Assembly: GCF_001612765.1 (NCBI RefSeq)
Contig: NZ_BDBB01000004.1
Span: 45,695-109,694 of the forward strand
From: Nocardia arthritidis NBRC 100137
GTDB taxonomy: Bacteria; Actinomycetota; Actinomycetes; Mycobacteriales; Mycobacteriaceae
Reading direction: 5' to 3'
DNA length: 64,000 bases
Position numbers and translations under genes: made by a program. The notes beneath the pieces are model-generated. The model worked only from the letters and a program-made list of their open reading frames with translations, was not told the origin of the DNA and did no database searches. Each line of letters begins with the position of its first letter. Position 1 is the first letter of the stretch. Positions 61,374-64,000 of this stretch are shown here, one piece after another.

Positions 61374-64000
61374 TCAACTGGCTTCCCATTCGTCGGCCTG
61401 CGCTTCATTGTCGGGGTCCAGGATGACCGTTGCGCCGACGGTCCCGCCTGAGATCAGTTCGATCAGTGCGGCGGAGGTTCCCGTCTCGCCGCGGTGCAGG
61501 ATCTGCGATTCATAGGTGAGTTCGGCTTGGTCGCGCAATTGTGCGGCGGCCGTGGCCAAGTCGTCGTAGCTGAGGGTCCGCTCCCCGAGGAAGGCGGTGT
61601 CGCTCCCGCGAAGTGTGCGGGCGCGGTGAGCGTAGGTGACCGGCCGGGGTGATTCGGCGGCGATCTCGGCGACGACGGTCGGGTCGTCGAGGGCGAGCCA
61701 ATCGACCGTGTCGCTGGACCGGCTGTCGCCGACCGTGAGGCCGACTTTGATCTCGAGCTCGTGCGGCAGCGGTGTGTCGAGTGCGTCGACCGGGACCACG
61801 GCGGCGCCTGTTTTGAGTACCGCCCAGGTGGCGATGACCGCTTCGATGCCGCGATCCAGCCGCACCGCCACGCCGGCGCCGGGGCCACAGCCGCGCGCGA
61901 TGAGCACCCGCGCCAACCGCGACGAGCGGGTTTCGAGGTCGTGGTAGGACACGTCGATATCGTCCGCGACGATGGCGGGGGCCTCCGGGTCGTCTTCGAC
62001 CGCGGCGACGAGTGCCTGGGCCAGTGTGGTGCCGGCCGTCGTTGCCGCTGCCTGCGGTGCGGCGGCATCCGTTCTGGTTGTGATCCGTTCTCGTTCGGTT
62101 GGGTCGAGGATGTCGATGTCGCCGATGGGGGTGTGGGGGTTGGTGGCGATGGTGGTGAGGATGCGGTGGAGGCGGTGGCCGAGGGTTTGGATGGTGGTTT
62201 CGTCGAACAGGTCGGTGGCGTAGGTGAAGATGGTGTCGAGTTCGGCGGGGGTGCCGTCGTGGTGGTGGCGGGGGTTGATGTTGACTTGCAGGTCGAATTT
62301 GGCTGCGACGGTGGCGGTGTCGAGGGCGGTGATGGTGAGGCCGGGCAGCTGCAGGGTGGGTTGTTCGTTGTTCTGGAACGACAGCACGACCCCGAACAGG
62401 GGGGTGTGGGTGGTGGCGCGGCCGGGGGCGACGACTTCGACGACGCGTTCGAAGGGGATGTCGGCGTTGGCGAAGGCGGCGAGGTCGGTGTCGCGGGCTC
62501 GGTCGATGAGTTCGGTGAAGCTCATGGCGGCCTCGACGCGGGTGCGCAGGGTGAGGGTGTTGACGAACATGCCGACCAGGTCGTCGAGGGCGCGTTCGCC
62601 GCGTCCGGCGATGGGGGTGCCGATCGCGACGTCGGGGTCGCCGGTGAGGCGGGCGAGCAGGACCGCGAGGGCGGCGTGGACGACCATGAACAGGGTGCAG
62701 TTGTGTTCGCGCGCCAGTTCGGTGAGGGCGTGGTGGATTTCGGGGGAGACCCCGAATCCGGTGTTCGCTCCGCGCATCGAGGGGATCGGGGGGCGGGGGC
62801 GGTCCAGGGGTAGTTCGGCTTCGCCGGTCAGTCCGTCGAGTTGGGTGCGCCAGTAGGCGAGTTGGCGGGCGGCGACGGAGGTGGGGTCCTCGTCGGTGCC
62901 GATGACGTGGCGTTGCCAGATCGCGTAGTCGGCGTATTGCACTTCCAGCGGCGCCCAGCGGGGGGAGTTGCCGCCGATGCGGGCGAGGTAGGCGGTGACC
63001 AGGTCGCGGGCCAGGGGTGCCATGGAGGCGCCGTCGGCGGCGATGTGGTGGGCCACCATCGCCAGGAGGTGTTCGTCGGGGCTGGTTTCGGCCAGCAGGG
63101 CGCGGACGGGGACTTGCTCGGTGACGTCGAAGCCGGTGAGCATCAGCTCGGTGATCGGGGTGATCGGGTCGTCGGTGGTGATGACGTCCAGCCCGGCGGG
63201 CAGGGCTTGGTCGACGGTGAGGATCTGCTGGAACGGCAACCCGCCCGGCCCGCCGGCCGGATACCGGGTGCGCAGCGATTCGTGGCGTTCGAGCACATCG
63301 GCCAGGGCGTAGCGCAGCGCGGACACATCCAGCGCGCCGTGCAGGCGGATGGCGAGGGGGATGTTGTAGGCGGGGGAGGTGGGGTCGAACTGGTTGAGTA
63401 CCCACATCCGTTGCTGGGCCAGCGACAGCGGGATCGGTTCGGTGCGTTCGGTGCGGGTCAGGCGGGGGCGAGCGCCGCCGCCTGCGCCGGGCACGACCCG
63501 CGCGGCCAGCGCGGCCACGGTGGGTGCTTCGAACAGCTCACGTACCACCACGTTCGCGTCGAGGGCTTCGTTGATCCGCGCGACCACCCGGGTGGCCAGC
63601 AGCGAGTTGCCGCCCAAGGCGAAGAAGTCGTCATCGAGCCCGACTTCCCCGGCGCCCAGCAGCCCGGCGAACACCTCGGCCACGGCCTGCTCCACCGGCG
63701 AACCCGGCGCTCGGAAAGCGACGGCGCTGTTGACCTGCGGGGCGGGCAGCGCGCGGCGGTCGAGTTTCCCGTTCGGGGTCAACGGCAGCGCGTCCAGCAC
63801 CACGATCGCGTCGGGCACCATGTAACCGGTCAAGAACTCCGCGACCTGCCTACGCAGCACCGACGCATCCGAACTCGTCCCGGCATCGGGCACCACATAC
63901 CCGACCAAGCGGTCACCGGCGTGCTCGTCGGCGCGCACCACTACCACCGCCTGGCTGACCCCCGGACACCGCAGCAGCGCCGCTTCGATCTCCCCGAGCT
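61374..64000 (-). CDS. Non-ribosomal peptide synthetase, C-terminal part (5' end beyond window)
   Basis: Open from the right edge to TGA 61374-61376, about 875 residues visible. In order: end of an adenylation domain (NGKLDRRALP), carrier domain (DDFFALGGNSLLATR, Ser = phosphopantetheine site), condensation domain of LCL type (SLAQQRMWVLNQFD, catalytic MVAHHIAADG, VGMFVNTLTLR), then a partial adenylation-like segment (SYHDLETRSSRLARVL, LKTGAAVVPVD). That segment ends at EADEWEAS-like sequence without core A3-A10 motifs. No thioesterase. Product unknown; chain transfer to a second NRPS is possible. Confidence 0.93.
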   Translation of the reverse strand, partial: LGEIEAALLRCPGVSQAVVVVRADEHAGDRLVGYVVPDAGTSSDASVLRRQVAEFLTGYMVPDAIVVLDALPLTPNGKLDRRALPAPQVNSAVAFRAPGSPVEQAVAEVFAGLLGAGEVGLDDDFFALGGNSLLATRVVARINEALDANVVVRELFEAPTVAALAARVVPGAGGGARPRLTRTERTEPIPLSLAQQRMWVLNQFDPTSPAYNIPLAIRLHGALDVSALRYALADVLERHESLRTRYPAGGPGGLPFQQILTVDQALPAGLDVITTDDPITPITELMLTGFDVTEQVPVRALLAETSPDEHLLAMVAHHIAADGASMAPLARDLVTAYLARIGGNSPRWAPLEVQYADYAIWQRHVIGTDEDPTSVAARQLAYWRTQLDGLTGEAELPLDRPRPPIPSMRGANTGFGVSPEIHHALTELAREHNCTLFMVVHAALAVLLARLTGDPDVAIGTPIAGRGERALDDLVGMFVNTLTLRTRVEAAMSFTELIDRARDTDLAAFANADIPFERVVEVVAPGRATTHTPLFGVVLSFQNNEQPTLQLPGLTITALDTATVAAKFDLQVNINPRHHHDGTPAELDTIFTYATDLFDETTIQTLGHRLHRILTTIATNPHTPIGDIDILDPTERERITTRTDAAAPQAAATTAGTTLAQALVAAVEDDPEAPAIVADDIDVSYHDLETRSSRLARVLIARGCGPGAGVAVRLDRGIEAVIATWAVLKTGAAVVPVDALDTPLPHELEIKVGLTVGDSRSSDTVDWLALDDPTVVAEIAAESPRPVTYAHRARTLRGSDTAFLGERTLSYDDLATAAAQLRDQAELTYESQILHRGETGTSAALIELISGGTVGATVILDPDNEAQADEWEAS

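Noticed and set aside
61510..63405. Alternative reverse frame within the NRPS
   Set aside because: Arg/Pro/His-rich shadow frame of the condensation domain; the true frame contains HHIAADG and LGGNSLL.
1..64000. CRISPR arrays, rRNA, tRNA, insertion sequences
   Set aside because: No regularly spaced repeats, transposase motifs, cloverleaf-like tRNA sequences or rRNA segments were recognised by reading; a tRNAscan or IS search would be the decisive test.

Overview
The window is high-GC actinobacterial DNA. It encodes an MspA-type porin, a mycothiol-family DinB protein, steroid-ring degradation enzymes, a C40 carotenoid operon, many TetR regulators and a large NRPS. This combination suggests a mycolic-acid-containing member of the Mycobacteriales, most likely Nocardia or Rhodococcus. 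That is inference from gene content; no rRNA or tRNA gene was seen to confirm it.

Layout. (1) 1-13.9 kb: a steroid/aromatic ring catabolic cluster. It holds an NAD-epimerase (cut by the left edge), an FAD dehydrogenase of the fumarate reductase/KstD superfamily, hsaA, a frameshifted hsaD, an ATPase-LuxR regulator, ribBA, PadR and IclR regulators, hsaB, kshA, a small Cys-rich protein, kshB and hsaC. Two kinds of candidate operator recur here: an 18-bp element next to hsaB, kshA and ribBA, and a CCCGATGACCGG element upstream of the FAD dehydrogenase and hsaA. (2) 13.9-31.5 kb: mostly regulator/target pairs and housekeeping genes. These are TetR plus a DUF3533 membrane protein, GH3 beta-glucosidase plus TetR, a UPF0182 protein, a DUF2165 protein, msrB-msrA, a PF10118/membrane-protein pair with its own TetR, a nitroreductase-family protein, a P450, an MDMPI-like protein and a CocE-type hydrolase. 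(3) 31.6-40.7 kb: a stress island with TetR, a divergent photolyase, hemerythrin, a truncated Mn-catalase, two internally deleted SDR genes, a GH13 alpha-glucosidase, a secreted GH1 glycosidase and TerD. Several of these carry SigB/SigF-like GTnT-N14/15-GGGTAn promoters. (4) 40.8-46.1 kb: crtE-crtI-crtB, a small secreted protein and a MerR/B12-type LitR/CarH regulator, with a nearly identical 20-bp element upstream of crtE and in the LitR intergenic region. (5) 46.3-54.2 kb: TetR/DUF6463, MspA porin with an overlapping secreted Pro-rich protein, GH15 trehalase-like, TetR/DUF4334/alcohol dehydrogenase and a FabG-like SDR. (6) 55-61.3 kb: an erythromycin-esterase-like protein lacking the usual catalytic pair, then an IclR regulator divergent from hsaE-hsaG-hsaF (the lower half of meta-cleavage), then an UppP/BacA phosphatase. 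(7) 61.4-64 kb: the C-terminal end of an NRPS that runs off the right edge.

How the genes fit together. KshA/KshB hydroxylate ring B of a steroid nucleus. The FAD dehydrogenase could desaturate ring A. HsaA/HsaB hydroxylate the secosteroid phenol, HsaC cleaves the catechol and HsaD hydrolyses the product. HsaE, HsaF and HsaG, about 43 kb away, turn the resulting dienoate into pyruvate and an acyl-CoA. RibBA could supply flavin for HsaA/HsaB and the FAD enzymes. The whole is a locally regulated (IclR/PadR) steroid module; no KstR-type palindrome was noticed.
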